Of a stretch of 57,109 bases of DNA, positions 42,161-50,613 are shown piece after piece. Each line of letters starts with the position of its first letter. Positions within the stretch are counted from its first letter, which is position 1. The position numbers and the translations under genes were made by a program. The stretch covers positions 1 through 57,109 of the IMG/VR virus record IMGVR_UViG_3300047300_000237, one strand, 5' to 3'. This DNA comes from a virus. A model generated the notes under the pieces. It made no database searches and was not told the origin of the DNA. It worked only from the letters and a program-made list of their open reading frames with translations.

Positions 42161-43377
42161 TGGATAAACTTTGCATCGCGCCATTTGTTCACTCTCATGT
42201 TAGCGCAAAATACGAGAGAAAACTTTGCTGTGTTGCAAAGACCATTCCTGGTATGGATAAGACTTCTACGGAACAATACTGGAATTCCGATTACGTCAAA
42301 CAAGCCAGACTTGATATGATGGCTGGTAAAGAATTGCCCGATTGCTCGTTCTGTTATGACCACGAGAAAAATAATAGAACCTCTCTTCGACAACAACTAA
42401 ATGCGTGGTATGATGTAAATGGAATAGTCTCTCAGACTTTACCCGATGGCACCATGCCGCTGTATCCTAGTTACTTTGATGTAAGATCCATTCGCTGTAA
42501 TATGCATTGTGTTACCTGCGATGACAATCACAGTTCCAAGCACTTCACCATTGCGAAGGAAGTTTTGGGTAGAAACTCTAGACATGTTATTGATCCAGAA
42601 TATGAGAACACTCTGGCGCAGGAGATAATTCAAGGACTTCTCACTAAAACAACTAAGCACATATACTGGGCGGGTGGGGAGCCACTGATAACTCAAATGC
42701 ATTGGACAGTTATCGATAAGATGGAAGAACTTCTGGAAGATCCAGAATATACCGATTACATTCGGTCAATACAGATGTTTTATAATACCAACATGACAAA
42801 GTTGGAAAGAAACGGCAGACTTATACCAGAGATACTTGCCAAATTCGATACTACAATTTGGACCAGTATGGACGGCATCGAAAGAACATTTGAATATTGC
42901 AGGGATGGTGGCACCTGGGAGAAAATACGCGGTAATTGGCTAGAGTATAAGAAGTATGTCCCCAAGTCTGGCATAACTGCCGTGCTATCTGCACCCGTTC
43001 TCATGGACATAGAAAAGTTGGTGAACTTTCTAGAAGAGCATCAAGCATCGATGTTCAATCATGAATATGCGCCGAACGACTATATCAATCTGATGGATAT
43101 TCGGTTATGGCCGCAGCACCTGTTTGATGAAATAATCGACAATGCAGAGCAAATACTTAGAAAAACATCTTTACACGGCAAAGAATATACGCTATCAATA
43201 CTAGATAAGTATAGAGAAGAAAAGAAGACTTTTCCCGTTCCAGACTATGCTTTTGTGAAGCAACAAATACAGAAGCGAGATAAGTTTTTGCGGTATGAGG
43301 TTTCTTTTGAAAATCTACTGAAACATATTCACGAAAATGCCTATGAATGGTATTCAAATATTTTATGGATGGAATAA
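42160..43377 (+). CDS. Twitch/SPASM-type radical SAM protein
   Basis: 405 residues. SIRCNMHCVTC near residue 111 gives CxxxCxxC. AGGEPL near residue 171 is the radical SAM GGEP motif. Extra cysteines at the N-terminus (LCIAPFVH, LCC, CSFC) resemble a SPASM-like cluster moved to the front, a layout I recall in phage twitch-domain proteins. Such enzymes often modify peptides or small molecules with a second iron-sulfur cluster. It is the second radical SAM enzyme of the operon. Confidence 0.85.
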   Translation: MDKLCIAPFVHSHVSAKYERKLCCVAKTIPGMDKTSTEQYWNSDYVKQARLDMMAGKELPDCSFCYDHEKNNRTSLRQQLNAWYDVNGIVSQTLPDGTMPLYPSYFDVRSIRCNMHCVTCDDNHSSKHFTIAKEVLGRNSRHVIDPEYENTLAQEIIQGLLTKTTKHIYWAGGEPLITQMHWTVIDKMEELLEDPEYTDYIRSIQMFYNTNMTKLERNGRLIPEILAKFDTTIWTSMDGIERTFEYCRDGGTWEKIRGNWLEYKKYVPKSGITAVLSAPVLMDIEKLVNFLEEHQASMFNHEYAPNDYINLMDIRLWPQHLFDEIIDNAEQILRKTSLHGKEYTLSILDKYREEKKTFPVPDYAFVKQQIQKRDKFLRYEVSFENLLKHIHENAYEWYSNILWME

Positions 43378-43701
43378 ATGCCCGTATATGATTTAAGAAA
43401 TAATGAAACTGGTGAAGAGTGGGAAGAACGACTGTCGTATGATGACATGAAGGCTCTCACCGCCGATGGTAAGATTGTTCTTGTCTACAACAAGTTTCCA
43501 GGTGTTGTCCATGCTACTGGCTCAGATGGTGGTGGCAAGGTGCCAGATCACTTTAAGGAAGTTATGAGTCGAGTTGCCGAACAAAACCCCAACACACCCG
43601 TTGCTGAGAAGTGGGGTTCCAAGTCTATCAAGGAAGTCAAGACCCGTGATGCGGTTGACAAGGCTCGCAAGAAAGCGGGCGGCTCTTTGATGACGCCGTA
43701 A
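43378..43701 (+). CDS. Conserved phage protein, 107 residues
   Basis: MPVYDLRNNETGEEWEERLS is like the first strand region of FmdB-type phage proteins, but without cysteines. The middle (GGGKVPDHFKEVMSR) is conserved-looking and the end is basic. It starts on the base after the radical SAM stop, ending the operon. Confidence 0.65.
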   Translation: MPVYDLRNNETGEEWEERLSYDDMKALTADGKIVLVYNKFPGVVHATGSDGGGKVPDHFKEVMSRVAEQNPNTPVAEKWGSKSIKEVKTRDAVDKARKKAGGSLMTP

Positions 43702-43709
43702 AATACCGC

Positions 43710-43770
43710 TTGACATTTCCGACGAATCTGCTAGGATGTAAGAGTAGTCAGAAAGAGAAAGTGATTCGTT
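43710..43770 (+). promoter_or_regulatory. Early-type promoter and leader cassette
   Basis: TTGACA at 43710-43715, 16-nt spacer, TAGGAT at 43732-43737. CGAATC at 43723-43728 and GATTCG at 43763-43768 form the inverted pair. The leader GTAGTCAGAAAGAGAAAGTG leads to ATG 43771. Confidence 0.8.
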
Positions 43771-44103
43771 ATGATTAAGGTTTACCAGATCCAGTTGTCG
43801 AATGCCGACATTCATCTCATCAACAATGATGGTGAGCATACTCCCAAGATCAAGGCTTTCTTTGATCGTTCTTTCGAACGCACTTTCAAGGCTGAAAACT
43901 TCCAGTATTACACCCACGTTGCCAACGTTGACGTTGACGGCTTCGAACAGGCTTTCCGAGTGATGAACCTCTGGGAAGATGATGAGAACTTCGACCGTCT
44001 CGAACTCCTTGAGCGTTGTGCATCAATGTCGGTTGGTGATATCGTTGCTGATCATGACGGTACGCTGTATCGTTGCGCTTCGTTTGGGTTCACTAAGATT
44101 TAA
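43771..44103 (+). CDS. Hypothetical early-type protein, 110 residues
   Basis: Not recognised. Acidic, mixed fold, ending with a conserved-looking HDGTLYRCASFGF. It has its own promoter and leader cassette. A possible TAATG at its end is passed over for the next gene in favour of a better start 12 bases on. Confidence 0.75.
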   Translation: MIKVYQIQLSNADIHLINNDGEHTPKIKAFFDRSFERTFKAENFQYYTHVANVDVDGFEQAFRVMNLWEDDENFDRLELLERCASMSVGDIVADHDGTLYRCASFGFTKI

Positions 44104-44114
44104 TGGAGATAGTC

Positions 44115-44684
44115 ATGTCTGATTATAAGGAAATGTCTTCTTGGGTAGATTTTGGACTATGGAATAAGATTTGCTCCATAGTATACAACACGAAGTCGCT
44201 AAATAGTCCCAGCAATAGATTCCTGAAGGAACAATACATTCTTGCTGGGTTGCAACAATCAAATGTTCGGAATAACATATCTTGGTTAGACTATCAAGAT
44301 TACGACATTTCATTCAATGATTGGCAAGCAGGAAAAATCGAAGTTAAAACCGGAAACGGAATGCTTTTTACTCCAAAGGGTAAAGCGAAAAAGGTAGTTA
44401 AAATCAAAGTCAAGAACAATCTGGGTGGTGTTCAGGGTAGAACTACACTAGATAAAGTCTTTGATCATATGATGGTAGTTCAGTTGTATCCTATTTTCTG
44501 CGTTGCATTTGTTCCCTATAGCACAGTAGAAAAATATCTAACTATTTTGAGTGATGGTTTTGGTGCAGACATTCCATTTGAAGAATTTGAAATTGTATAT
44601 CAGCAAAAAACATTTGCTACCGATGCTATGCTACCAGATCCTAAACAAATCGTATTGGCTCAATTGAAGAGCATGGAGTTATGA
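44115..44684 (+). CDS. Putative PD-(D/E)xK nuclease-like protein
   Basis: 189 residues from ATG 44115; GGAGA at 44106-44110 favours it over the ATG at 44103. YDISFNDWQAGKIEVKTGNG near residues 65-84 shows a D followed by ExK, the core of PD-(D/E)xK nucleases. A conserved-looking hydrophobic strand follows (MMVVQLYPIFCVAFVPYS). A restriction-type or homing nuclease is possible. It precedes the DruA-like gene by 6 nt, suggesting a joint task. Confidence 0.55.
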   Translation: MSDYKEMSSWVDFGLWNKICSIVYNTKSLNSPSNRFLKEQYILAGLQQSNVRNNISWLDYQDYDISFNDWQAGKIEVKTGNGMLFTPKGKAKKVVKIKVKNNLGGVQGRTTLDKVFDHMMVVQLYPIFCVAFVPYSTVEKYLTILSDGFGADIPFEEFEIVYQQKTFATDAMLPDPKQIVLAQLKSMEL

Positions 44685-44690
44685 CTTATA

Positions 44691-45542
44691 ATGTATGATA
44701 ATATTGACCCGCAGACGTTAGATCCCTCTAAAATTAGAGTGGTTCAAATCGATGCGGGTAAGATGATAAAATTTCAAAAAAATATGTCCAAGGCTATCTG
44801 GCGTCCAGCGCCAGGTAGAAAACTTGCATTCATGGTAATGCATGAAACCTCTTTGCTTGGATTGATATTCTTGGCTAGTCCTGTGATCAATATGACCGAT
44901 AGAGACAATGCTTTAGGTCTATCTAAAGATAAGAAACTTAAAGGAAAACAACTACGAAACATCGCAGATGTTTCGGTTTGCGTTCCCTCGCAGCCCTTTG
45001 GCTGGAGATGGAACGGCGGTAAACTAATGGCTATGATTGCTACTACTCTGGGCGATTACTGGGAAGATCGTTATGGAGATAAACTAGAACATGTGGTAAC
45101 CACATCTCTTTGGGGTAAAGGCTCTCAGTATAATAGAGTGTATAAATTCGTTGGATACACAAAAGGAAACGGCCACGAACATATACCAGACGAAGAATAT
45201 AAAAAAATGCTGGAATGGATGCGTAACAATAATGTTGAGATTCCATCTTGCCGGTTTGGAGCAGGCCCTAATCCAAAAATGAGACGGATTGCAGCATACC
45301 GCAAAGCGTCTGGCGATAAAACTGTTCATCTCAAACACAATAAAATTAGAGGAATATACGTCCATCCTGCAATTGACCCCGCGGACAGACTTCAAGTGAT
45401 TGAAAACTGGTATCAAAGGTGGGGCAAACCTCGTTTCGATAAAAAGAAAAATGATATTCCTCCGTATACCAACGGTCTTTCGGATAAAGACAATTTTGTT
45501 TCTCCTGATCAAACGGAGACCCTAGAAAATCTTTTTGCTTGA
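44691..45542 (+). CDS. DUF4338/DruA-like protein
   Basis: 283 residues. LGLIFLASPVINMTDRD, then NIADVSVCVPSQPFGWRWNG, GGKLMAMIATTLGDYWEDRYG and VGYTKGNGHEHI follow the pattern of DUF4338, the domain of DruA in the Druantia anti-phage system. Phage Mom-type acyltransferases share parts of this layout, so a DNA-modification enzyme is an alternative. The downstream end (NLFA) lies just before a promoter. With the nuclease-like gene upstream it may form an inter-phage competition or DNA-modification module. Confidence 0.6.
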   Translation: MYDNIDPQTLDPSKIRVVQIDAGKMIKFQKNMSKAIWRPAPGRKLAFMVMHETSLLGLIFLASPVINMTDRDNALGLSKDKKLKGKQLRNIADVSVCVPSQPFGWRWNGGKLMAMIATTLGDYWEDRYGDKLEHVVTTSLWGKGSQYNRVYKFVGYTKGNGHEHIPDEEYKKMLEWMRNNNVEIPSCRFGAGPNPKMRRIAAYRKASGDKTVHLKHNKIRGIYVHPAIDPADRLQVIENWYQRWGKPRFDKKKNDIPPYTNGLSDKDNFVSPDQTETLENLFA

Positions 45543-45599
45543 CATTCCCTCTGATTATGCTATTATAAAATGTAAGTTGAAGAGAGAAAGTGATTCGTT
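45539..45599 (+). promoter_or_regulatory. Early-type promoter and leader cassette
   Basis: TTGACA at 45539-45544, overlapping the previous stop codon, 16-nt spacer, TATTAT at 45561-45566. The spacer has GATTATGC in place of CGAATCTGC, so the upstream half-site is lost, while the leader keeps GAGAAAGTGATTCG. Confidence 0.75.
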
Positions 45600-45749
45600 A
45601 TGAAGTATGCCCTGATGATTGCCGGTCTGATTGTGATGTGTGTTCCTGAACAGGCTGGTCTGCTTCGTTTCGCCCTGCAGGGTGGTTTCGGTCTGCTGAT
45701 GTTCATCGGTGGTGTGGCTCTCGCTCTAGAAGAAGAAAAGTATGCTTGA
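45600..45749 (+). CDS. Small membrane protein, 49 residues
   Basis: ATG 45600 follows the standard leader cassette. Two short hydrophobic stretches (ALMIAGLIVMCVP and GGFGLLMFIGGVALAL) and an acidic end (LEEEKYA). It overlaps the next gene by 8 nt. Early-type membrane protein of unknown function. Confidence 0.7.
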   Translation: MKYALMIAGLIVMCVPEQAGLLRFALQGGFGLLMFIGGVALALEEEKYA

Positions 45750-45948
45750 GATTTTGAAATGGCTCGGCACCGCGTGTGTCATCATCGCAGCGGCATGTCG
45801 GTCGTTTGATCTTCATGCTGCTGATATGTTCTTTTCGATTGTTGGTGCCCTTGTCTGGGCGTATGCTGCTGTGAAGATGAAGGATAAGCCTCTCATGGTT
45901 GTCAACGGCTTCATCACCGCGATCCTTCTTTATGGAGTTGTGAAATGA
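45742..45948 (+). CDS. Small membrane protein, 68 residues
   Basis: Two to three hydrophobic segments (LGTACVIIAAACRSF, FFSIVGALVWAYAAV, FITAILLYGVV). Coupled to both neighbours by overlap. Function unknown. Confidence 0.72.
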   Translation: MLEILKWLGTACVIIAAACRSFDLHAADMFFSIVGALVWAYAAVKMKDKPLMVVNGFITAILLYGVVK

Positions 45949-46160
45949 GTTATTGGCTTCTAGTTTTTCTGTTCAACCTTGATGGTGAATTTATCGGTAA
46001 GGAAGTCTACGAGACTGCCAGCCCAGCCCAGTGCCAGCAGTTTGCAGGTGATGTCACCAAGACGATCATCAATACCAAGGTGAAGGCGCAGTTCTTCTGT
46101 GTCAGTGATGATCATTACCAGGGGCGTAAGCAGGATGAGGGTATTGACTACGATGGGTAA
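45945..46160 (+). CDS. Small protein with hydrophobic N-terminus, 71 residues
   Basis: Starts MSYWLLVFLFNLDGEFIG, then a polar region with two Cys (CQQF, FCVS). It could be exported or membrane-attached. Overlaps 4 nt upstream and 8 nt downstream. Function unknown. Confidence 0.7.
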   Translation: MSYWLLVFLFNLDGEFIGKEVYETASPAQCQQFAGDVTKTIINTKVKAQFFCVSDDHYQGRKQDEGIDYDG

Positions 46161-46581
46161 GTGGTCAAAGCGTTTCCTCGATCTGGCCGAGCATATTGCC
46201 GATTGGTCATATGATCCGCGCACCAAGGTAGGCGCAGTCATTGTTGATGATCAGAATCGTATCATATCGATCGGATACAATGGCTTCCCACGCGGCGTCA
46301 AGGATCTAGCCAAGCGATACGAGGACCGACCTACCAAGCACCTATTCGTGGCTCATGCCGAGCGCAATGCACTAGACAACTCTCCCATGTCGGTAGAGGG
46401 TTGCACGATGTATGTACCGCTGATGCCCTGTAATGAGTGTGCCAAGAGCATCATCCAGCGCGGTATCAAGAAGGTTATTTGTTATGAGCCTGACCGAGAA
46501 GATAACTTCAATTGGGAGATTACCGAGTTGATGTTCCGAGAGGCGGGTGTTATGTTGTATAGGATGAAACGAGATGGATAG
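46153..46581 (+). CDS. cd: dCMP deaminase
   Basis: 142 residues from ATG 46153. HAERNAL near residue 65 and PLMPCNECAK near residue 93 form the zinc site (HAE, PCxxC) of cytidine/dCMP deaminases. TKVGAVIVD and IGYNGFPRG are typical of the dCMP branch. It makes dUMP for ThyX. It overlaps its neighbours by 8 nt on each side. Confidence 0.93.
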   Translation: MGKWSKRFLDLAEHIADWSYDPRTKVGAVIVDDQNRIISIGYNGFPRGVKDLAKRYEDRPTKHLFVAHAERNALDNSPMSVEGCTMYVPLMPCNECAKSIIQRGIKKVICYEPDREDNFNWEITELMFREAGVMLYRMKRDG

Positions 46582-46756
46582 AAATTGGGTCTGGTTGCTA
46601 AATTCTATTGACAAATGTCTAGAAATATCGTATCATGCAAAGAGTGATTGGGCAAAAGAATACTGGATCAAGGTCGCTGATGATCTTGAAGAAAAATATT
46701 CTTATTTACTCGCTGGTCAACCGTGGCTGCGAACTTATGATGGAAAGCTAAACTAA
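46574..46756 (+). CDS. Hypothetical protein, 60 residues
   Basis: Trp-rich, helical (SDWAKEYWIKVADDLEEKY). Not recognised. It shares its last base with the next ATG. A TTGACA-17-TATCAT element lies inside it. Confidence 0.65.
   Translation: MDRNWVWLLNSIDKCLEISYHAKSDWAKEYWIKVADDLEEKYSYLLAGQPWLRTYDGKLN
46608..46636 (+). promoter_or_regulatory. Possible internal promoter
   Basis: TTGACA at 46608-46613, 17-nt spacer, TATCAT at 46631-46636, within a small coding region and 120 nt before the SWIM-finger gene. It lacks the CGAATC element. Confidence 0.35.
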
Positions 46757-46983
46757 TGAATCTACCTGGCGTAAGTGCTTATCGACAGCCCGTGCAGTTG
46801 CCTGGCATGAAGTATGGTGATGACCATTTTCTCAATGGTTTCACATGGCCTTACGTCAACTCTAAGGGTAAGCAGTATAACACCACGTTGACCCCTCGTG
46901 GTTGGGTTTGTGATTGTATGGGGTATAATTTCCACAACAAGTGTAAGCACATTGTTGCGGTTCATGAAAAGGTTACGTCATGA
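46756..46983 (+). CDS. SWIM zinc-finger protein, 75 residues
   Basis: WVCDCMGYNFHNKCKHIVAV near residues 50-69 matches the SWIM pattern CxCxnCxH. SWIM fingers bind nucleic acid or protein. The whole protein is little more than this domain. Starts TAATG after the previous gene and overlaps the next by 4 nt. Confidence 0.75.
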   Translation: MNLPGVSAYRQPVQLPGMKYGDDHFLNGFTWPYVNSKGKQYNTTLTPRGWVCDCMGYNFHNKCKHIVAVHEKVTS

Positions 46984-47390
46984 TTATTCAGAATGCCGTG
47001 ATTTGTAACGTTTGTGATGATCTGATCTTTTCGAAGACCCGACATGACTTCGTTGAATGTAAGTGTGGTAACATTGCAGTTGATGGTGGTCAGGAATATC
47101 TGCGCCGGGTTGGCAAGGGTATCACTGATCGAACCTACACGGATATCAGTTGGGAACTTCCCGAGGAACTGTATCGTGCTTGTGCTGTTGCAGCCCAAGA
47201 AGCAGCCGACACTGGTCGCAACGCAATCGGAGTGGCTAATGCAGTGATGCGTAAGTTGCGAGAACATGATCGTATTATCGCTGACCATGAACCACGTGTC
47301 ATGGCAACGTATCAAGATGAACTAATGGTTGTGGAAGCAGATGGCACCATCAACCGCTATAAGAAGGTAATTGAAAATGAAGCATCCTGA
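46980..47390 (+). CDS. Zinc-ribbon protein, 136 residues
   Basis: The N-terminus has CNVCDD and ECKCGN, a treble-clef or ribbon unit, then DGGQEYLRRVG, as in phage proteins I associate with DUF7695. The C-terminal part is helical and unassigned. Overlaps the next small gene by 14 nt. Confidence 0.68.
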   Translation: MIIQNAVICNVCDDLIFSKTRHDFVECKCGNIAVDGGQEYLRRVGKGITDRTYTDISWELPEELYRACAVAAQEAADTGRNAIGVANAVMRKLREHDRIIADHEPRVMATYQDELMVVEADGTINRYKKVIENEAS

Positions 47391-47535
47391 TCCTAAGAAG
47401 CACCGTGATTTGTCGTTCATCAAGAGTGGTATTCGTATTGCCGCTTGCTTGATGGGAATTGGCGGATCACTAACTCTACTGGCAGTAGGTCTGTTGGTAG
47501 CAGAAATCGTTGGCGTATATGAGGAATTGGTATAA
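47377..47535 (+). CDS. Small membrane protein, 52 residues
   Basis: ATG 47377, TAA 47533-47535, the last base starting the next ATG. A basic N-terminus (MKHPDPKKHRDLSF) precedes one hydrophobic helix (IAACLMGIGGSLTLLAVGLL). Overlap at both ends supports it. Confidence 0.65.
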   Translation: MKHPDPKKHRDLSFIKSGIRIAACLMGIGGSLTLLAVGLLVAEIVGVYEELV

Positions 47536-47774
47536 TGACTAAGTTTACAGTTGAAATCGATTATGATATGTCGGATCGTATCACGTTTGAAAATCTGGCA
47601 GATTGTCGCCAGAATTTCCTAAATGACCTTGGTGCTGGCAATTCAGTGTTTGCTTGGGATGATCCAGAGCAGGATGATGCAGAAATCCAGCGCCATATCG
47701 ATGCGCTTGAGGTAGTTCTCAAGTGGTACGGCAACAAGGAACAACTTGAAAGCATCGGACTGAAATATGAATAA
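47535..47774 (+). CDS. Hypothetical protein, 79 residues
   Basis: Acidic, starts with a strand (MTKFTVEIDYDMSD) and a helix. Not recognised. TAATG start; overlaps the next gene by 8 nt. Confidence 0.68.
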   Translation: MTKFTVEIDYDMSDRITFENLADCRQNFLNDLGAGNSVFAWDDPEQDDAEIQRHIDALEVVLKWYGNKEQLESIGLKYE

Positions 47775-47943
47775 GGACGGTGTAAAGCAGAAGGCACTTG
47801 ATCTTCTGCCAGCAGTGGCCGTATTTGGTATCACCGCACTCGCCGTATATGGAATCACTAAAGTAGTTAAATCTGTAAAAGATATTGACTTTCCGCTTGA
47901 TTTCGGTTATGATGAGCATCTAGAAAAGTTTATTGGTAAGTAA
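47767..47943 (+). CDS. Small membrane protein, 58 residues
   Basis: ATG 47767 to TAA 47941-47943. One hydrophobic segment (LLPAVAVFGITALAVYGIT) and a charged tail. The third small membrane protein of this stretch. Function unknown. Confidence 0.62.
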   Translation: MNKDGVKQKALDLLPAVAVFGITALAVYGITKVVKSVKDIDFPLDFGYDEHLEKFIGK

Positions 47944-47956
47944 AGGCGTTAAAACA

Positions 47957-49129
47957 GTGACTTATTATCTTCGTAATGCAAATACCTTCCGTGTCACCGA
48001 CGAAAACTCGATTGACATTACCACTCACCTTCCTGCTGACAACTATCTGGTCAAGCAGGACCAGTTCGGCAATCTCTTCCTTGAGACTGTCGATCGGTTC
48101 GAACCTCTGACCAAGTATTACGGAGATACTCTTCGAAATGCTGATCGTATCTGGCGCACCTTCAAGGATCGCAGTGTATCCACTGGTGTTCTACTGACGG
48201 GCGAAAAGGGTTCGGGTAAGACGCTACTTGCCAAGCACCTGTCGATCCTGGGTTATCAGGAAAATATGCCTACTATCGTGATCAACTCACCGTGGGTAGG
48301 TGACAACTTCAACAAGTTGATCCAGGACATTGAACAACCGTCGGTCGTTCTGTTTGACGAATTCGAAAAGGTGTATGACCGCGACCAACAGGAGCGTATG
48401 CTTACCCTGCTTGATGGTGTGTATGCAAGCAAGACCCTGTTCGTTCTCACCTGCAACGATAAGTGGCGTGTCGATTCCCATATGCGAAATCGTCCTGGTC
48501 GTATCTTCTATGCGATTGACTTCAAGGGTCTGTCGGAAGAATTTATTCGCGACTACTGTGAGGACATGCTGAATAACAAGTCGTATATCGACCAGATCAC
48601 CAAGATCGCTACCCTGTTCTCGGAATTCAACTTCGATATGCTCAAGGCGCTTGTTGAAGATATGAACCGCTACAACGAAACGCCACAGGAAGCAATGCGT
48701 CTTCTGAATGCCAAGCCTGAGTATGATAATCAGGAACCAGATTATATGGTGCAACTGATCATCGATGGACAGATTGTTCCTGAACAGTATCTTGGCACCA
48801 AGGAACTGGATTGTAATCCTCTGACTAATGAAAGTTGGACCATCTATTATGGTCTTGATTATGCCGATGAAGAAGAGTATCTGGACAACGAGTTTGATGA
48901 ACTGGTAGCCGCACCCTCTACTACCGCTATTGGTCGTAATGAACCTTGGCGTCCAAATCGGAATCGTGTTGCGAAAAAGGTTACTAACGGTCGTGCGGTG
49001 TTTACACCTGCCGATCTTACCAGCGTCAACGCAAAGGCAGGTTCGTTTGTCTTCACTAACACAGAAGGCCAGCGTGTCCAACTGACTAAGAAGGTCGCTA
49101 AGAACAACTTCTATTGGGGTGCGCTGTAA
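47957..49129 (+). CDS. AAA-family ATPase
   Basis: 390 residues. GEKGSGKT (about 82-89) is Walker A and VVLFDEFEK (about 128-136) Walker B; LTCNDKW gives a sensor Asn and RNRPGR an arginine-finger-like block. The N-terminal domain (YLRNANTFRV) and the long C-terminal part are phage-type. I chose GTG 47957; a TTG upstream would overlap the preceding gene. Role unknown: protein remodelling or DNA transactions. It overlaps the next gene by one base. Confidence 0.85.
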   Translation: MTYYLRNANTFRVTDENSIDITTHLPADNYLVKQDQFGNLFLETVDRFEPLTKYYGDTLRNADRIWRTFKDRSVSTGVLLTGEKGSGKTLLAKHLSILGYQENMPTIVINSPWVGDNFNKLIQDIEQPSVVLFDEFEKVYDRDQQERMLTLLDGVYASKTLFVLTCNDKWRVDSHMRNRPGRIFYAIDFKGLSEEFIRDYCEDMLNNKSYIDQITKIATLFSEFNFDMLKALVEDMNRYNETPQEAMRLLNAKPEYDNQEPDYMVQLIIDGQIVPEQYLGTKELDCNPLTNESWTIYYGLDYADEEEYLDNEFDELVAAPSTTAIGRNEPWRPNRNRVAKKVTNGRAVFTPADLTSVNAKAGSFVFTNTEGQRVQLTKKVAKNNFYWGAL

Positions 49130-49431
49130 TGACGTATTCTCTTCGTCGCACCCGTGATGGCGCAGGTGATAGTGGATTGATGAGTCTTGCACTCATTCCC
49201 ACTTTCGACCACGATACAGGCAAGGTTCTTAGTGTAGAGACTATCGATAACGGTCGTCCGCAACTGGGTGCTGCCATACGTGTCGGTAGTCATTATGCTC
49301 GGACCTTTGGAACTGACTGGTGGCAAACAACTCCAATTACTGCAATCCTTGAGGAACGAGTCGAAGAAGATGGAACTGAATACGTTCGCTTCAAGACTGG
49401 TAACTCTGAATATGAATGGACAAAACGATGA
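49129..49431 (+). CDS. Hypothetical protein, 100 residues
   Basis: Start ATG 49129 (TAATG). Beta-rich, no motif recognised. It is between the AAA gene and a conserved phage gene, overlapping the latter by 4 nt. Confidence 0.7.
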   Translation: MTYSLRRTRDGAGDSGLMSLALIPTFDHDTGKVLSVETIDNGRPQLGAAIRVGSHYARTFGTDWWQTTPITAILEERVEEDGTEYVRFKTGNSEYEWTKR

Positions 49432-49991
49432 AAGTAGAAATCGGACCATATCGTAACTGGTTTGGTCCATACCAACTGGCAGAAAAGATCATGTTCTGGA
49501 AGGACAAGGACGATGATGCCGTGTATGACTTTGGTGAAAAACTTAGCAACACATTCATCGGTGATTTCCTGCAGTGGGTAGACAGCAAGAAGAAGCGCAA
49601 GGTAAAGGTCCGTATCGATAAGTATGATACTTGGGGTATGGACCACACCCTTGCTCTTATCATTCTGCCCATGTTGAAGCAGATGCGTGACACCAAGCAC
49701 GGTTCACCTGCTGTTGATGACAAGGATGTTCCTAAACATCTTCGCTCTGGTGTTGAACCTGCGGCTGAGGACTATGAACCAGATGGCAAGTGGCACCAGC
49801 GTTGGGAATGGGTGCTGGATGAGATGATCTGGGCATTTGAACAGATTATAAATGATGATAATGATCATCAATTTTTTGATCACTCGACCGATCCTATCAC
49901 CTACGATAAGGAAGGTCACAAGAAGCACAACGAACGTATCAATCGTGGTACTACCCTGTTTGGTAAATATTATAGAGGACTTTGGGACTAA
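49428..49991 (+). CDS. Conserved phage protein, 187 residues
   Basis: KWHQRWEWVLDEMIWAFEQI and GTTLFGKYYRGLWD are blocks I recall from many tailed-phage proteins of unknown function. The protein is acidic, Trp-rich and soluble. The start ATG 49428 overlaps the previous stop. It shares its last base with the next ATG. Confidence 0.75.
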   Translation: MKVEIGPYRNWFGPYQLAEKIMFWKDKDDDAVYDFGEKLSNTFIGDFLQWVDSKKKRKVKVRIDKYDTWGMDHTLALIILPMLKQMRDTKHGSPAVDDKDVPKHLRSGVEPAAEDYEPDGKWHQRWEWVLDEMIWAFEQIINDDNDHQFFDHSTDPITYDKEGHKKHNERINRGTTLFGKYYRGLWD

Positions 49992-50170
49992 TGGTTAAAG
50001 AAGCAAAAGGTGGCACATTTGCACCCACAGACATTCCAGTGATTAAGCGGGCTTTGCACTCGTATCTACTCGACCTTATGCGTGTAGAGGGATATAGCGA
50101 AAGAGAGCCTCATCCAGATGTTGCAGTAATCTCTAATCTCCTTCACCGACTGGGACGCCTCGATGGCTAA
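49991..50170 (+). CDS. Hypothetical protein, 59 residues
   Basis: TAATG start at 49991. Polar and helical, unknown family. It overlaps the next gene by 8 nt. Confidence 0.62.
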   Translation: MVKEAKGGTFAPTDIPVIKRALHSYLLDLMRVEGYSEREPHPDVAVISNLLHRLGRLDG

Positions 50171-50441
50171 GTATCTTGTAGAGACAATCTCCATGTTCCG
50201 TATGCGGTATGTGGTTGAAGCCAATAACGCCGATGATGCGAAAGACGAAGTTACCATGAACAATGATGGTTCTCTCCATGAATTTTCACAACAACACCTA
50301 GATGAAGTAATTACCTCTGCCCGCGAGATTGACCGCGAAGAATATCTCCGCATGTTCAACGAGGATAATGATTATCTACAGGACTGGGATGAAGAACAAA
50401 AGTTCAAGTTTGTTAACGTAATCGATTATGATAGCGAGTGA
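50163..50441 (+). CDS. Hypothetical protein, 92 residues
   Basis: Starts MAKYLVETISMFRMRYVVEA with alternating strand pattern, then acidic. Resembles small phage proteins with a ferredoxin-like fold, but no firm family. It overlaps both neighbours. Confidence 0.68.
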   Translation: MAKYLVETISMFRMRYVVEANNADDAKDEVTMNNDGSLHEFSQQHLDEVITSAREIDREEYLRMFNEDNDYLQDWDEEQKFKFVNVIDYDSE

Positions 50442-50613
50442 AGAAGAACAGAATAGACGATTGGCTATATGCCAGCAATGTGAACACCTGAATGGCAATA
50501 CATGTGGCATTTGCCATTGCTATATGCCTGCTAAAGTGAAACTACTATATACTAAGTGTCCGCAATCAAAATGGGCGGGCGAAACATTCGTCCCCTTCTG
50601 GAGAAGAACATGA
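50428..50613 (+). CDS. Small cysteine-rich zinc-binding protein, 61 residues
   Basis: CQQCEHLNGNTCGICHCYMP and a later CP give five to six cysteines, typical of phage zinc proteins of the DUF6171 type as I recall it. Overlaps the previous gene by 14 nt and the next by 4. Confidence 0.68.
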   Translation: MIASEEEQNRRLAICQQCEHLNGNTCGICHCYMPAKVKLLYTKCPQSKWAGETFVPFWRRT